DNA from: Allobacillus salarius
Lineage (GTDB): Bacteria > Bacillota > Bacilli > Bacillales > Alkalibacillaceae
Assembly: GCF_007559425.1 (NCBI RefSeq)
Contig: NZ_VMHE01000021.1
Coordinates: forward strand, 1-35,358
DNA: 35,358 bases
Direction of reading: 5' to 3'
A program made the translations under genes and the position numbers. Each line of letters starts with the position of its first letter. Within the stretch, counting starts at the first letter, position 1. The notes beneath the pieces are model-generated. The model did not search any database and was not told the origin of the DNA. It was given only the letters and a program-made list of their open reading frames with translations. This document shows positions 1 through 8,644 of this stretch, piece by piece.

Positions 1-2
1 CT

Positions 3-345
3 GTTTTTAAAAATGCAATTCAAAACATTGGAGAAGTCTTTGTATTTTTAAAAAGAGCAATTATGAAATTGATTCAATAAAAAATGAAAAGATAAATTAT
101 TTATTAAGGGTTTAATATTAATAAAAAACTGATAAAGTTGAAATTAGTCCTGAATCGGCTGAAGAACTTAAAAATGACATAAAAATCTTAAGAATTAATG
201 AACCTTCCTTTAATGAAGTTTGAGCAAAACTATATGTCGAAGGTGCCATAACGCAGCAGCCGGTGCTCCTGTGGTGATGAAAGGTACAAATGCAGTAGTT
301 TTAGATGCTAAACAAAATATAAATATTGTTTCTTACATGAAATAA
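3..345 (+). pseudogene. decayed gene remnant in three frames
   Basis: Three protein-like stretches lie on the + strand in different frames. Positions 3-80 encode 25 codons with a hydrophobic core before a stop. Positions 125-220 encode an acidic helix-like stretch ending at a TGA. Positions 253-345 encode an alanine/valine-rich tail ending in SYMK and a TAA. No frame stays open, and no start or ribosome binding site belongs to them. This looks like the 3' part of one gene broken by frameshifts and stops. Its position just before a small independent gene recalls a decayed toxin followed by an immunity gene, but that is only a contextual guess. The left end is cut by the window. Confidence 0.3.
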
Positions 346-401
346 CATTGGAAAGTCTTATTGGACCTACTAATAAATTTTGTAGAAGGTTGGGTTATAT
401 A

Positions 402-830
402 ATGTGTAAACTCAATTTAATAGATATTGATTATCAATTAAATGGAAATAAAATAACCTTATCCGTTGAAAAGTTCAATTCTCTCAATAGTTGTGAATTG
501 ACTGTTACGTTTAACGGATTATTTCATAATACATCACCTAAGTGGGATGTTTCGAAAGAAGATCTTGATGGTTTTATAGACAGGTTAAAAATTATTCCTT
601 CAAAAGACGAGGTACTCTCCTTTCACCCGATGATAGAACCAGGTTTAGAAGTTTACATTATAAATGACAACCCTCATTATGAAGATATGCTTAAAATGAT
701 TTTCGTACTTGATTCTGGTCTTCTTGGTACCAGTCGTGCCACAACATCCTCTGGTGATGCATTTTGTATTACTTTAAATAGCAATAGAATTGAAGAATTT
801 TGTAGACAATATGATGAAAATATAAGATAA
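402..830 (+). CDS. hypothetical protein, possibly immunity-like
   Basis: The frame is open from 348 (TTG) to the TAA at 828-830. The TTG has no ribosome binding site. The ATG at 402 follows an AGAAGGT sequence at about 384, so 402 is the more likely start and gives 142 residues. The product is soluble and acidic, with no signal peptide or membrane segment. It contains a KWDVSKEDLDGF segment and several short beta-like stretches. I do not recognise the family. Small orphan proteins of this composition after toxin remnants are often immunity proteins, and the decayed sequence just upstream fits that idea without proving it. The gene stands alone: the next real gene starts 327 bases later. Confidence 0.55.
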   Translation: MCKLNLIDIDYQLNGNKITLSVEKFNSLNSCELTVTFNGLFHNTSPKWDVSKEDLDGFIDRLKIIPSKDEVLSFHPMIEPGLEVYIINDNPHYEDMLKMIFVLDSGLLGTSRATTSSGDAFCITLNSNRIEEFCRQYDENIR

Positions 831-1156
831 AATTTCAAAGTTAAATACTCTCAGGATAGAGCTATCAATATAGTTCTATCTTGTTTTATTGGGAAGAAAG
901 TTAATCACGGAAATAGCGACGTACTAATTAAGTTAACGAACTCTTATAGCACTGGCTGAATCTAATCCATTTAAAGGTGCATCGGGTATCAAAAGTTGGG
1001 GTTATTCAAAATCGCCATGGTTACAATAAAGTAAATGATATTAAAATCAGTTTCCTATCTTAAATATAGTGTGGTAATTGCTTTTATAAATTTTAATTTT
1101 GATTATGTTATACTGAAATTTGGAATTATTAACGAACTTAGAGGGGGATCTTTACC
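831..1156. other. intergenic region with a short coding-like fragment
   Basis: This 326-base gap holds no complete gene. Positions 937-1029 read as about 30 sense codons on the + strand, bounded by stops on both sides and without a start codon or ribosome binding site. They may be another scrap of decayed coding sequence. The 3' half is AT-rich and contains a TATACT at 1109-1114 that could be the -10 element of the downstream operon. Confidence 0.35.
1109..1114 (+). promoter_or_regulatory. putative -10 element of the sirTM operon
   Basis: TATACT lies 43 bases upstream of the first gene of the lipoyl/ADP-ribosylation operon, in an AT-rich stretch. No good -35 hexamer is visible at the standard distance, so the promoter is weak, extended or activator-dependent if the call is right. 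Confidence 0.35.
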
Positions 1157-1489
1157 ATGAAAAAAAGAGCAAATTTCTTATTCATTGAAAAGCAGGATGA
1201 TGTGTATACAGTCAGTATGACACCAGAATTACAAGACGATATTGGAACAGTTGGATTCGTTGAATTCGTCGATGAAGACAATGTAAAGAAAGATGATCCG
1301 ATTTTAAATTTAGAAGCTTCAAAAACGGTCTTGGAAGCTTATTCCCCGTTAACCGGAAAAATTGTCGAGCGTAATGATAAAGCGGTGAGCGAACCAGCGC
1401 TGTTGAACTCTGCAAAAACGGAAGAAAATTGGTTAATTAAACTTTCCGATGTAGATGAAGCGGAATTTAACCAATTGGAAGACGCTTAA
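1157..1489 (+). CDS. GcvH-like lipoyl carrier protein (GcvH-L)
   Basis: A 110-residue lipoyl-domain protein resembling the glycine-cleavage H protein but shorter and outside any gcv operon. The lipoylation hairpin is LEASKTV, with Lys56 as the expected attachment site, followed by the SPLTGKI beta turn. The start has a strong AGAGGGGG site. In Staphylococcus and Streptococcus the GcvH-L of this operon type is lipoylated by the neighbouring LplA2 and is then the only known substrate for ADP-ribosylation by the class M sirtuin, with the macrodomain removing the mark (Rack et al., established work). The full gene set follows here, so the same role is expected. The carrier may link lipoate redox chemistry to stress signalling. 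Confidence 0.88.
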   Translation: MKKRANFLFIEKQDDVYTVSMTPELQDDIGTVGFVEFVDEDNVKKDDPILNLEASKTVLEAYSPLTGKIVERNDKAVSEPALLNSAKTEENWLIKLSDVDEAEFNQLEDA

Positions 1490-1495
1490 GAACTT

Positions 1496-2287
1496 ATGTT
1501 GAATCAAGAAGATAGATTAGATTATTTGATTAGATATCTATTAGAAGAAAAACCAAATGGACAAGAGTTAGCACAGTCCGAACTTAACTCGATGGATGAA
1601 AAATTCGAGCTGTTTCGTGGCTTATGCAATGTCCGTGAAGCCAAACTAGTCAGTGATGAATTTATCGAAACTCAGGATGCTTTTTTAACCGAATGGAACC
1701 ACGATCGTAAAATCACGCGATTAGATGATTTGCAACCAGTTCAATCCCAGATTTATTTATGGAAGGGCGATATTACAACGCTTGCAGTGGACGCGATTGT
1801 GAATGCGGCGAATAGTCGACTGTTAGGGTGCACACAAGCGAATCATGATTGCATTGATAACATCATTCATACGCGAGCCGGTGTGCAACTCCGCTTAGCA
1901 TGCGATGAAATCATGACCGAACAAGGTCGGATGGAAGCGGCCGGGAAAGCGAAATTGACCGATTCTTACAATTTACCTTCCTCGTATGTCATTCATACGG
2001 TTGGCCCATTCATCGATGAACGCGGCGTTTCCCCAATAAAAGAACAACTGTTGGCATCGTGTTATTCGTCTTGCTTAAAGTTGGCTGACGAACAAGGACT
2101 GGATACGATTGCGTTTTGCTGTATCGCGACAGGTGAATTCAATTTTCCAAATGAGCGGGCAGCCGAGATTGCGATTCAAACGGTGAAAGAGTATCTGTCG
2201 AAATATAAATCTAAATTAAATGTAATTTTTAATGTGTTTTCTGAAGAAGATCTAACCATTTATGAAAACTTATTAGTGAACGAATAG
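1496..2287 (+). CDS. zinc-dependent macrodomain ADP-ribosyl hydrolase
   Basis: A 263-residue protein with an N-terminal helical extension and a macrodomain from about residue 85. The GDITTL motif starts at residue 91 and the INAAN-like VNAANSRLLG loop follows. The active-site region has Cys112, His117 and Cys119 in GCTQANHDCIDN, then the IHTRAGVQL segment. This Cys-His-Cys arrangement marks the zinc macrodomains found in sirTM operons, which remove ADP-ribose from GcvH-L. The gene starts six bases after the stop of gcvH-L with only a weak ribosome binding site, suggesting translational coupling. Confidence 0.9.
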   Translation: MLNQEDRLDYLIRYLLEEKPNGQELAQSELNSMDEKFELFRGLCNVREAKLVSDEFIETQDAFLTEWNHDRKITRLDDLQPVQSQIYLWKGDITTLAVDAIVNAANSRLLGCTQANHDCIDNIIHTRAGVQLRLACDEIMTEQGRMEAAGKAKLTDSYNLPSSYVIHTVGPFIDERGVSPIKEQLLASCYSSCLKLADEQGLDTIAFCCIATGEFNFPNERAAEIAIQTVKEYLSKYKSKLNVIFNVFSEEDLTIYENLLVNE

Positions 2288-2296
2288 GAGATTTTT

Positions 2297-3181
2297 ATGC
2301 AAAAGCTTAACTCTATTTGGCAAACACCGACACAAGATTCTTTTTTATCCCAAGCAGATATTTTAACGCAACTGATTGACGAAGCCGAAGCGGTCGTCGT
2401 CGGAATCGGAGCGGGAATGTCTGCTGCGACGGGGTTTACATATGTAGGAAAGCGATTCACGGATACGTTTCCTGATTTTATCGAAAAATATCGCTTCTTC
2501 GATATGTTGCAGGCGAGTCTTTTTGAATTTGAAGACTGGCAAGAATACTGGGCGTTTCAAAGTCGATTCTGTCTATTAAACTATTTTGACCAGCCTGTCG
2601 GACAAGCTTATGTTGATTTGAAGCAGATGTTGGCGGATAAAAACTATCATGTCATTACGACGAATGCGGATAATGCGTTTTACGCAGCAGAGTACGATAT
2701 GGACAAAGTTTTCCGTATTCAAGGCGAATATGGCCTATGGCAGTGTACCGAACATTGTCACCAGCAAACATATCAAAATGAAGCATTGATTCGCGAGATG
2801 GCTGAGAAACAATCCGACATGAAAGTGCCGGCAGACTTAGTACCGTACTGCCCGGAATGCGGTGCACCTCTTGAAGTGAATAAGCGGACAGAGGAGAAGG
2901 GGATGGTCGAAGATGGCCATTTCCACGAACAAAAAGAACGCTACGAACAATTTTTAGAAGAAAACAAAGATAAAAAGGTGCTTTATTTGGAAATTGGTGT
3001 GGGTCATACAACGCCACAGTTCATCAAGCATCCTTTTTGGAAAATGACCGAGGAAAATGAAAAAGCGCTGTTTGTAACGATGAATCAAAAGCAATATTTT
3101 ATTCCACATGCGATTCGTCCGCAAACGATTCAGTTGGATAATGATATTGCTGAGATTTTTCAAGAAGCAGCGAACAAGTAA
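2297..3181 (+). CDS. class M sirtuin (SirTM), protein ADP-ribosyltransferase
   Basis: A 294-residue Sir2-fold protein. The NAD-binding [10 protein letters not shown] motif is at about residues 38-47, TTNADNAF at 121-128, and a zinc-binding set of Cys150, Cys154, Cys185 and Cys188 follows. Where classical deacetylating sirtuins have the catalytic His of an HG motif, this protein has Gln142 in RIQGEYG. That replacement is typical of the SirTM group, which ADP-ribosylates instead of deacylating. The expected substrate is the lipoylated GcvH-L encoded two genes upstream. A ribosome binding site (TAGGAG) lies in the nine-base gap after the macrodomain gene. Confidence 0.92.
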   Translation: MQKLNSIWQTPTQDSFLSQADILTQLIDEAEAVVVGIGAGMSAATGFTYVGKRFTDTFPDFIEKYRFFDMLQASLFEFEDWQEYWAFQSRFCLLNYFDQPVGQAYVDLKQMLADKNYHVITTNADNAFYAAEYDMDKVFRIQGEYGLWQCTEHCHQQTYQNEALIREMAEKQSDMKVPADLVPYCPECGAPLEVNKRTEEKGMVEDGHFHEQKERYEQFLEENKDKKVLYLEIGVGHTTPQFIKHPFWKMTEENEKALFVTMNQKQYFIPHAIRPQTIQLDNDIAEIFQEAANK

Positions 3182-3201
3182 CTCACATTGGGGGATGACC
3201 G

Positions 3202-4254
3202 ATGTATTTAATTGAACCGAAACGAAATGGTCAATGGGTGTATGATCCAGGCGTATCCATGGCCATTCAAGATTATGTGAAGAATCATATTTTTTTGGAT
3301 GAAGATATTCTGTTTACTTATATGATGCATCCAGTCGTACAAATCGGTAAGTATCAAAATGCGTATGAGGAAGTCAATCAACCGTATATGGACGAGCATG
3401 GCATTCAAATTGTTCGCCGAGTGACAGGTGGCGGGGCGATTTATCTCGATGACCGCAATATGAGCTTTTGTTTCCTGATGGACGTGAATCAATCAAACGA
3501 TATTTTCGGGAATTATAAACGATTATATGAACCTGCGATTGAGGCTTTGAAAAAATTAGGTGTCGATGAAAACTTGCTTGAACAAAAAGGACGAAATGAT
3601 TTAGTCCTTGATGGCAAAAAAATATCCGGTGCGGCGATGACTGTTGAAAAGGGACGCGTTTATGCGGGCTATTCGTTATTGACGGATCCCAACTATGAAG
3701 CGATGGTGTCTGCGTTGAATCCAAACATGAAAAAGCTCGAATCCCACGCCATTCAATCGGTACGTAGTCGTGTTGGCTCGATTCGCCCTTACTTAGCACC
3801 GGAATATCAGAACATGAATGTTTGGGAGTTTACCGATTATATGCTTTGTGAGCTATTAGGTATTGATGATGTCAGTGAGGCAAAACGCTACGAGTTAACG
3901 GAGGAAGATTGGGCGAATATCGATCAGTTAACCGCTGAAAAATATCATAATTGGGACTGGAATTACGGACGTTTTCAGCAATTTGAATATAAGATGACCG
4001 AGCGCTTCCCGGTTGGAACCATAACTGTAGGTTTGGTTGTGAAGCAAGGTAAAATAGCTGATGTACAAATTACCGGTGATTTTTTCGGGAAAAAAGATAC
4101 GAAAGAAATCGAAGCTGCGTTAATGGGTGTCCGTTTACGTAAGGCGGATATTTTGGAAGCTCTACAGCCGTTTGATTTAAGCGATTATTTCGGAAACATT
4201 TCAACTGAAGAATTTGTCAGTTTTTTAATGAGTGAAAAAGTACCGACCACATAG
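3202..4254 (+). CDS. lplA2: lipoate-protein ligase A (LplA2 type)
   Basis: A 350-residue lipoate-protein ligase: an N-terminal biotin/lipoate-ligase catalytic domain and a C-terminal accessory domain. The lipoate-binding loop RRVTGGGAIYLD begins at residue 72, and GRNDLVLDGKKISGAAM holds the expected catalytic Lys140. It should activate lipoate with ATP and transfer it to Lys56 of the operon's GcvH-L. LplA2 enzymes of sirTM operons are dedicated to that carrier. The start is supported by a TTGGGGGATG ribosome binding site. The length matches full-length LplA with its C-terminal domain. Confidence 0.9.
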   Translation: MYLIEPKRNGQWVYDPGVSMAIQDYVKNHIFLDEDILFTYMMHPVVQIGKYQNAYEEVNQPYMDEHGIQIVRRVTGGGAIYLDDRNMSFCFLMDVNQSNDIFGNYKRLYEPAIEALKKLGVDENLLEQKGRNDLVLDGKKISGAAMTVEKGRVYAGYSLLTDPNYEAMVSALNPNMKKLESHAIQSVRSRVGSIRPYLAPEYQNMNVWEFTDYMLCELLGIDDVSEAKRYELTEEDWANIDQLTAEKYHNWDWNYGRFQQFEYKMTERFPVGTITVGLVVKQGKIADVQITGDFFGKKDTKEIEAALMGVRLRKADILEALQPFDLSDYFGNISTEEFVSFLMSEKVPTT

Positions 4255-4263
4255 GAAAGAAGA

Positions 4264-5274
4264 ATGCATATGGTACGATTAGGAATTTTGGATTATGCAC
4301 AAATTGATGAAGGCAGTGATGCCAAGCAGGCATTGGAGAACTCAGTCGAGCTCGCACAGCTGGCTGAGTCACTTGGGTTTCAACGTTTTTGGATGGCTGA
4401 ACATCATAATGTACCTGCTTTTGCCTGTAGCTCGCCAGAACTGATGATGATGCGGATTGCTAATGCGACTAAGCGGATCCGTGTTGGTTCAGGTGGTGTG
4501 ATGCTACCGCATTATAGTCCGTATAAAGTTGCGGAAAATTTTCGCATGCTTGAAGCGACTCACCCAGGGCGAATTGATTTAGGGATTGGCAACACGATTG
4601 GAACGAAAATTGTCAATCAAGCGTTGAATGAGAAAAAACAAGGGAAGCTCAACTACGAGCAAAGCATCACTGATTTGAAAGTGTACTTAAATGACGATGC
4701 GGTGGATGATCACCGTTTTAGCGGAATTTCGGCGAACCCGGTCATTCCGACTGTGCCACAAATGTGGGTGTTATCGACAAGCATTAAAAGCGCGAAGATG
4801 GCTGCTAAGTTAGGCATCGGTTATACATTCGGCTTGTTTCCAGCTCCAGGAACCGATAAATTTGCAGTCGGTGTCAAAGCTTCCGAAACGTACCGAGATG
4901 AATTCCAGCCATCACCGTTTATGCAGAAACCTAGCGTTTCGATTGCACCTTTCGTTGTCATCGCAGAAACGAATCAGGAAGCAGAGGAATACGCTGAAGC
5001 CTTGGACTTTTGGCTACTCGGAAAAGATAACTTCAGTTACGTCAAACAATATCCGTCCGTGGAAACCGCTCGAGCATATAATTATTCGGATGAAGAGATC
5101 ACAACGATTGAAGAGAATCGGACACGCATGATTGTAGGCGATCCAGCGCGAGTTAAAGAGCAGCTCGGTCAATTGATCGATGAATTTCACGCGGATGAAA
5201 TATTGTTGATTCCGCTCATGCCAGGAATGGACGTTCGCAAACGAGCGATTGAGTTGTTGGCTGGGTTGTTTTAA
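4264..5274 (+). CDS. luciferase-like flavin-dependent monooxygenase family protein
   Basis: A 336-residue TIM-barrel protein of the luciferase-like monooxygenase superfamily, resembling the group-1 luciferase-family oxidoreductases. Conserved features include GILDYAQ at the N terminus, FWMAEHHN near residue 44, IRVGSGGVMLPHYSPYKVAE and RIDLGIGN. It is the last gene of the sirTM operon and starts ten bases after lplA2. An in-frame ATG at 4270 is an alternative start with better ribosome-site spacing. Flavin oxidoreductases are known companions in extended sirTM operons and may act on the lipoyl carrier, but the substrate is unknown. A strong terminator follows. Confidence 0.85.
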   Translation: MHMVRLGILDYAQIDEGSDAKQALENSVELAQLAESLGFQRFWMAEHHNVPAFACSSPELMMMRIANATKRIRVGSGGVMLPHYSPYKVAENFRMLEATHPGRIDLGIGNTIGTKIVNQALNEKKQGKLNYEQSITDLKVYLNDDAVDDHRFSGISANPVIPTVPQMWVLSTSIKSAKMAAKLGIGYTFGLFPAPGTDKFAVGVKASETYRDEFQPSPFMQKPSVSIAPFVVIAETNQEAEEYAEALDFWLLGKDNFSYVKQYPSVETARAYNYSDEEITTIEENRTRMIVGDPARVKEQLGQLIDEFHADEILLIPLMPGMDVRKRAIELLAGLF

Positions 5275-5283
5275 ATTAAAAAG

Positions 5284-5318
5284 AAGCAAGAGGGCTCACA
5301 CTCCTCTTGCTTTTTTTA
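5284..5318 (+). terminator. intrinsic terminator of the sirTM operon
   Basis: A ten-base-pair stem (5284-5293 with 5303-5312, AAGCAAGAGG/CCTCTTGCTT) with a nine-base loop, followed by a T7 run. It begins nine bases after the last stop codon of the operon. Confidence 0.9.
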
Positions 5319-5333
5319 TTGGAGTAAGGTGAT

Positions 5334-5820
5334 TGAGCGGCTACTTTCAATTTATCGGCGGGTTCCAGAGTTTTATTGGCGGGTTTTCATTATTTATCAG
5401 CGAGTTTTCTCAATTTATCGGCGGGTTTTCAACGTTTATCGGCGAGTTTACTCATTTTATTGGCGGCTCGGCACGTTTGTCGGGCGGTTGCACGCGCTAA
5501 TCGGGCGGCTCGAAACGTTCATCGGGTGGCTGCAACGCTTTGTCGGGTGGCTGGACGCGCTGCGTCGGGTGGCTTAATGCGTTTATCGGGCGGTTGGAAC
5601 GCTTTGTTGGGTGGCTCGGCACGTTTGTCAGGCGGCTGGACGCGCTTTGTCGGGCGGCTCGGCGCGTTTATCGGGCGGTTGCATCCGCTTTTTCGACGGC
5701 TTGCAGCAATTTATCGATGGCTTCCGCGAGTTTATCGACGTCTAGCGCTGATTATTCGACGGCTCCACTCAATATATCGACATCTCCATCCATTCTATCA
5801 ACGGCTCTCCAATATTATAC
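5334..5820 (+). repeat. 21-bp degenerate tandem array A1 (about 23 units)
   Basis: Units with a TCGG(C/G)GGG-like core start at 5334, 5355, 5376, 5397, 5418, 5439, 5460, 5480, 5501, 5522, 5543, 5565, 5586, 5607, 5628, 5650, 5671, 5693, 5714, 5735, 5756, 5777 and 5798. The step is 21 bases, with a few 20- or 22-base jogs. The core drifts along the array: TCGGCGGGTTTTC at the 5' side, TCGGGTGGCTGG in the middle, TCGATGGCTTCC at the 3' side. Several frames stay open because the unit lacks stops, but the jogs break every frame and no ribosome binding site exists, so I read it as non-coding. It lies between the sirTM terminator and the Wadjet operon. About 170 further bases before jetA hold no other recognisable element. 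Confidence 0.93.
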
Positions 5821-5993
5821 ACCACCTAACACACACGACTCTAAAACATAGTTTTACCTCTATGCCCCGCCCAAAACTTCTGAGTTGAGACCAAATGTCC
5901 CGTAATTTCCTCACTTCATTGCTTTCTAAAAGACTATTATCCTTTAAAAGATGATAAAATGGTAAAAAAGATGTCGAATTAGAGGGTGTTCGA

Positions 5994-7478
5994 ATGTTTA
6001 AGCGGGTGAAAGAAGCAACCTATTTAACAGCAGAAAAGGCATGGAGGTATCGGGCGATTCTCCGTTATTTTTATATGCAACACGAAAGGATGCGGGAGTT
6101 CCTTTTTCCAGAAGAGATTTTAGAGCACCTCTTGCAGTTTGTTGAGTTTCAAGATTATTCGGAAGAAGCGCTTCATCTCGATTTGGATGCACTTGTTAAA
6201 TGGGGAAATTTAATCGCCAGACAGGAGTCGGGGAAGTCCAGGACTATTGAAGAATTTAAAAAGAAGCGATTTCGTTACCAATGTACACCTTATACAGTTG
6301 AATTTGAACGTATGTTGATGGAATTAGAAAATGAGGGTGAAACATTTGGTGGTTCGCTAGAAAAGACGCAATTCGAGCGTTTGTATCAATCGTTAATGAA
6401 AATAGAACAGGTTGTTACCGGGAAACATCAAGAAACAGATGAGGAATGTGCTCAGGTTTGGGAGGATGTTTTGTCCTATTTTCGGCAAATTACGCAAAAC
6501 ACATCCGATTATATCGCTTATATCAATAGCGAAGAGGTCGAGGAGCGAATGCAAACAGAGGCCTTTCTTGTTTATAAGGATCAATTCACGATGTATTTAA
6601 GGGATTTTATTATCGCCCTACAAGGAACGGCATTGCAAATACAAGATTTATTGATGAGCCTTCACAAAAATAAGCTTCAATTCTTTTTTGAAAAAGTCAA
6701 ACGTCATCATGAACAAGTGTTTCGTTTTGATGAGGATGAAATGGAAAAGAAAAATCCAATCGAAGAGTACCTAGACAAATGGGTGAGTATCAAGGCATGG
6801 TTTCTTGGTAATGAATATGGCGAAAGTGAATATGAGATGCTGCAACAACGAACGAATGAGTCCATTCGTCGAATCACCCGTGTTGTTCAGCGACTGGGGG
6901 AGCGGCATCAGCAATACCGAAGCCGGAAAAAAGATTACCTTCACCTTGCCAAGTGGTTTGATTCGATGACGGAAATGGACCGGGCGCATGAGTTGTCTTC
7001 GATAGCATTTGGTGTGTTCCATACGCGTCATTTTCATATTGATCAAAACCCGACAGATGATATTTACACCGATGTATGGGATGAAAATCCGATGCAACAC
7101 GAAACAAAACCGATTGTCCGGCATTACAGGGAGAAAACTCGTGCGAGCGCGGTTAAGAGCAATCGAGAACAGAAAGAAGAAATGGCACGAATCCATCTCG
7201 AACAAAGACAACGGGAGAACGAGTTAATTGGGCAATATATCAATGGAAATGAAATCAAAATTGAGAATTTGCCGGTTGTTGAAACCCATGTCCGTAAATT
7301 ATTACTCTCTTGGATCGGAAAGGCAATGGCCACGAAAGATCGGACAATCAAAACGGAATTAGGGAGAAGGGTACGGGTGAAGTTGAGCGACAAACGAGTT
7401 CTTTTACAAGCGGAAGATGGCCAATTGGAAATGCCGAACGCTGTTTTTCACTTCGTAGACGAAGGGGATGTGAGCTGA
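5994..7478 (+). CDS. jetA: Wadjet type I protein JetA (MukF/kleisin-like)
   Basis: A 494-residue, highly charged, helical protein of the TIGR02677 family, the JetA kleisin-like component of type I Wadjet. It should bridge the heads of the JetC dimer, like MukF in MukBEF. The start follows an AGAGGGTG ribosome binding site. It is the first gene of jetABCD, and its TGA overlaps the jetB ATG (TGATG), implying coupled translation. There is no transmembrane or enzymatic motif, as expected for a structural subunit. The assignment rests mainly on gene order and on the unmistakable JetC and JetD downstream, together with the family-like length and composition. Confidence 0.88.
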   Translation: MFKRVKEATYLTAEKAWRYRAILRYFYMQHERMREFLFPEEILEHLLQFVEFQDYSEEALHLDLDALVKWGNLIARQESGKSRTIEEFKKKRFRYQCTPYTVEFERMLMELENEGETFGGSLEKTQFERLYQSLMKIEQVVTGKHQETDEECAQVWEDVLSYFRQITQNTSDYIAYINSEEVEERMQTEAFLVYKDQFTMYLRDFIIALQGTALQIQDLLMSLHKNKLQFFFEKVKRHHEQVFRFDEDEMEKKNPIEEYLDKWVSIKAWFLGNEYGESEYEMLQQRTNESIRRITRVVQRLGERHQQYRSRKKDYLHLAKWFDSMTEMDRAHELSSIAFGVFHTRHFHIDQNPTDDIYTDVWDENPMQHETKPIVRHYREKTRASAVKSNREQKEEMARIHLEQRQRENELIGQYINGNEIKIENLPVVETHVRKLLLSWIGKAMATKDRTIKTELGRRVRVKLSDKRVLLQAEDGQLEMPNAVFHFVDEGDVS

Positions 7479-8644
7479 TGGATAATTTGAGTTTTGATGA
7501 AAAAACACAGGAAGCTTTGGGCATCCTTTTCGAGCAATTTTGGGTGCTCCGGACAGAAGAACCACAAACCTATCAACTTTTACGTGAGCGTGAGAATGGG
7601 TTAAAGCGTTATGTATCTGAGAAGTTTGGATTCGACCTGATTGCTCATCAGCATTTTATCAAACTTGAAAAAATTCCCGTCGATCCGAAAGCGTGGATGG
7701 GAATCCAAGCTTTCACCACACCACAAGACTATGCAATCTTTTGCTGCGGACTAGCTTTTACAGAGCGGCGGTCAGTCGATGAGCAATTTTTGCTATCGGA
7801 CATCACAGAAGATATTCAAGATATGTACCCAGGAGAATTTCCATTGGATTGGACGAATTATCAACACAGAAAATCGCTCGTTCGCGCGTTGAAGAAAATG
7901 GTGGATTTACATATTATCAAAGCGGTCGATGGCGATATTGAAATGTTTGCTCGTGATGAAGAACAAGAAGTGTTATATGAAGTCACTGTGTATGCCCGTT
8001 ATTTTATGCGTTCTTATCCGGATGATTTATTTCGATATGAAACAATGCAAGAGATACTCGATAGTGAATGGAAAAGGCACCAAACCGATACACGAAGGAA
8101 AAGGGTTTATCGTAAATTGATGTTCTCGCCAGTTGTATACAGGGAGTCTGAAGATGATCCAGACTTCGGTTATATTCGAAACTACCGTAACCGACTGCGC
8201 GATGACTTAGAGGAGCATACCCCTTTTCAATTGGAAGTTTTTAAAAACGCAGCTTTTCTTGTTTTAACGGAACGTAAACAGCGCTACACGTTGTTTCCTG
8301 ATCAAAAAGCAATCATGAGCATCGCGCTCCATGTTCAAGCGTATATCCGTGAGCGCCTAGATCGATATGAAATGAATTCGATGGGGGAAATCAAGGTTAC
8401 GGTTACTGAATTTGCGCAGATTGTTGAAGATGTCAAAGCGCAATACGGTCACGGGTGGAGTAAACAATACCGCGAGATGACCTATACCGCAATTGCTGAT
8501 GAGTTATTGCAACTGTATAAGGAATGGGAAATGGTTAGCATGGAAGAGGATACACGGATGGTTATCTTAAAACCTGCAATCGCCCGAATGGTCGGCCATT
8601 ACCCAAAGGATTATTTAGCGGAGGTGAAAGATAGAAATGAATAA
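7478..8644 (+). CDS. jetB: Wadjet type I protein JetB (MukE/KITE-like)
   Basis: A 388-residue protein of the TIGR02678 family, the KITE-like JetB subunit that binds the JetA kleisin. The frame is open from 7310, but the real start is the ATG at 7478. It overlaps the jetA stop by one base and follows GAAGGGGA. The product is soluble and helical, with winged-helix-like segments in the middle, and has no catalytic motif. It ends eight bases inside jetC, so three subunits are translationally linked and likely made in fixed ratio. Confidence 0.88.
   Translation: MDNLSFDEKTQEALGILFEQFWVLRTEEPQTYQLLRERENGLKRYVSEKFGFDLIAHQHFIKLEKIPVDPKAWMGIQAFTTPQDYAIFCCGLAFTERRSVDEQFLLSDITEDIQDMYPGEFPLDWTNYQHRKSLVRALKKMVDLHIIKAVDGDIEMFARDEEQEVLYEVTVYARYFMRSYPDDLFRYETMQEILDSEWKRHQTDTRRKRVYRKLMFSPVVYRESEDDPDFGYIRNYRNRLRDDLEEHTPFQLEVFKNAAFLVLTERKQRYTLFPDQKAIMSIALHVQAYIRERLDRYEMNSMGEIKVTVTEFAQIVEDVKAQYGHGWSKQYREMTYTAIADELLQLYKEWEMVSMEEDTRMVILKPAIARMVGHYPKDYLAEVKDRNE

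Noticed and set aside
5329..5888. Overlapping open frames of 82, 103 and 170 codons in the region of array A1
   Set aside because: They exist because the 21-bp unit has few stops. The 20- and 22-base jogs switch frames, no ribosome binding site is present, and the heptad pattern is just the repeat period.
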